Shown here piece by piece: positions 62,987 to 64,000 of a stretch of 64,000 nucleotides of DNA. Within the stretch, counting starts at the first letter, position 1. The number at the start of each line of letters is the position of its first letter. The notes beneath the pieces were generated by a model, which saw only the letters and a list, made by a program, of their open reading frames with translations, made no database searches and was not told the origin of the DNA. The DNA is taken from contig NZ_BSRQ01000006.1 in the NCBI RefSeq assembly GCF_030268685.1, forward strand, positions 62,001 to 126,000. Direction: 5' to 3'. A program made the position numbers and the translations under genes. The DNA comes from Microtetraspora sp. NBRC 13810. Lineage in GTDB: Bacteria > Actinomycetota > Actinomycetes > Streptosporangiales > Streptosporangiaceae.

Positions 62987-64000
62987 TCAGGGGTGGCGGT
63001 CGGGAGCGGGCGCCGGTTGGGAGTTCAGGTGGGTGCGGACGAGGGCGACGACGTCGTCGCGGGTCAACGCACGGCCGACGGCGAGGTGGACGGCGAAAGC
63101 GTCGTCGCCGAGCTCCGCCCGGACCGCCGTGTGCACCCGCACATGGTCGTACTCGACGACGGCCGAGACGCCCATGATCACTTCTACGCCGCCGAGCAGC
63201 CTGGCGGCCGCCCCGGGCTCACCTGTGGCCAGCGCGAACGACGCGGCGCCGACCACGACCAGCCCGATCAGCTGCGCGTCCCAGGTGTCCAGCACCTCTT
63301 CGAGGGCGAGGGAGTGCAGCCGCCGCGCCTCGGCGAGGTCCCCCTCCTGCTCGGCCAGCAGCCCGAGCGCGCACTTGAGCGACGAGACCAGGTGCGGCGG
63401 CGTCCCCACCACCGTCTGCGCCAGCCTCAGCGCCTCCATGTAGTTCGCCCTCGCCCTGCCGAGGTCGCCGGCCTGCCGGGCGAAGTCCCCCAGCACTCCC
63501 AGCACGCCGGCCTGGCCGACCCGGTCGCCCGCCTGGATCACCATCTCGGCCGCCTCGGTCAGCGTCGACTCCGCCGCCTCCCGCTCGCCGAGCGCCTGCA
63601 GCCCGAGGGCCAGCCGGGCGCACATGTAGGGCGTGTCCTCCACCGCCCCGAGCTCGTCCATCGCGGCCAGCGCCTCGCGCATCAGGGCGACGGACCGTCT
63701 GACCTCGCCGCGCAGATAGTGCAGGTCGGACAGCGAGCTGAGCGCCGTGCCGATCCCCCACCGGTCCCCCAGCTCCCGGTACCTGGCCACCGCCGACTCG
63801 AGATCGTCGCGGCCCTGCTCCACCCGGCCGTTGTTGAGATGCAGCAGACCACGGAACATCAGCCCCGAGGCGACCGCCCACGGATCGGGGTGCACCAGCA
63901 GGTCGGCAAGGAACCGCTCGTCCTGCGGCCGGTCGTCCCCGAAGAGCACCAGGGACGGCACCGCGAGCGCGGTCAGCGGGTGCGGCACCGTCTCGCGCAG
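62987..64000 (-). CDS. C-terminal TPR part of a large regulator (partial at window edge)
   Basis: The frame is open to the last base of the window, so the 5' part is missing. The visible 338 residues are helical TPR-type repeats (e.g. GRVEQGRDDLESAVARYRELG, LGRARANYMEALRLAQTVVG, LAEARRLHSLALEEVLD). Such C-termini belong to AfsR/SARP-type or LuxR/STAND ATPase regulators of actinomycetes, with a DNA-binding domain and an NB-ARC or AAA domain upstream. A GTG at 63988 is internal, not the start. It ends convergent with the ABC exporter. Confidence 0.8.
   Translation of the reverse strand: MRETVPHPLTALAVPSLVLFGDDRPQDERFLADLLVHPDPWAVASGLMFRGLLHLNNGRVEQGRDDLESAVARYRELGDRWGIGTALSSLSDLHYLRGEVRRSVALMREALAAMDELGAVEDTPYMCARLALGLQALGEREAAESTLTEAAEMVIQAGDRVGQAGVLGVLGDFARQAGDLGRARANYMEALRLAQTVVGTPPHLVSSLKCALGLLAEQEGDLAEARRLHSLALEEVLDTWDAQLIGLVVVGAASFALATGEPGAAARLLGGVEVIMGVSAVVEYDHVRVHTAVRAELGDDAFAVHLAVGRALTRDDVVALVRTHLNSQPAPAPDRHP

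Overview
The window is very GC-rich (about 70% or more by eye), uses many GTG starts, and carries a set of proteins typical of actinobacteria: SepH, DUF3159, DUF3710, DUF4193, DUF4235, DUF1707, an F420-type luciferase-like oxidoreductase and a ferrochelatase with a cysteine-rich tail. It looks like chromosome of a filamentous actinomycete. A Streptosporangiales relative (Nonomuraea or Streptosporangium type) is my best guess, but that is inference.

Layout. 0-8.8 kb: a membrane protein, a two-gene fatty-acid beta-oxidation operon (thiolase, then a hydratase/dehydrogenase fusion), an amino-acid permease, dxs of the MEP isoprenoid pathway, and a secreted zinc peptidase. 8.8-14.1 kb: a xylose-type sugar ABC importer (binding lipoprotein, ATPase, permease) with its ROK regulator, then a TauE/SafE exporter. 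14.2-21.3 kb: aconitase with an elaborate promoter region and a row of 3' hairpins, a membrane hydrolase, a PadR regulator with a DUF1707 protein, and a sugar-porter MFS protein. 21.3-25.3 kb: the Hen1-Pnkp RNA-repair operon. 25.3-36.5 kb: LLM oxidoreductase, GH18-like secreted protein, TrmA-type RNA methyltransferase, a KimA-like potassium permease facing two TrkA subunits, DUF3159 and OB-fold proteins, dut-DUF3710, and an AI-2E-type permease. 36.5-45.2 kb: valS, otsA, a hypothetical protein ending in a 44-bp tandem duplication, DUF4193, a two-component system, and a 54-residue protein. 45.2-51.6 kb: an S9 peptidase/inositol-phosphatase pair split by a small serine-recombinase element. 51.6-64 kb: ferrochelatase, a lytic transglycosylase, a decayed MFS gene, a greatly elongated sepH, two PH-domain membrane proteins, a DrrAB-type ABC exporter, and the 3' part of a TPR regulator cut by the window edge.

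Most notable is the element at about 46.04-49.64 kb, which has lower GC than its surroundings. It encodes a large serine recombinase, an XRE-TPR regulator and two small paralogous proteins. It lies inside the last codons of the S9 peptidase gene. The native C-terminal codons survive on the far side of the element, next to the phosphatase gene whose GTGA overlap with the peptidase stop is still visible. The element supplies a substitute in-frame C-terminus. No rRNA, tRNA or CRISPR array was seen.
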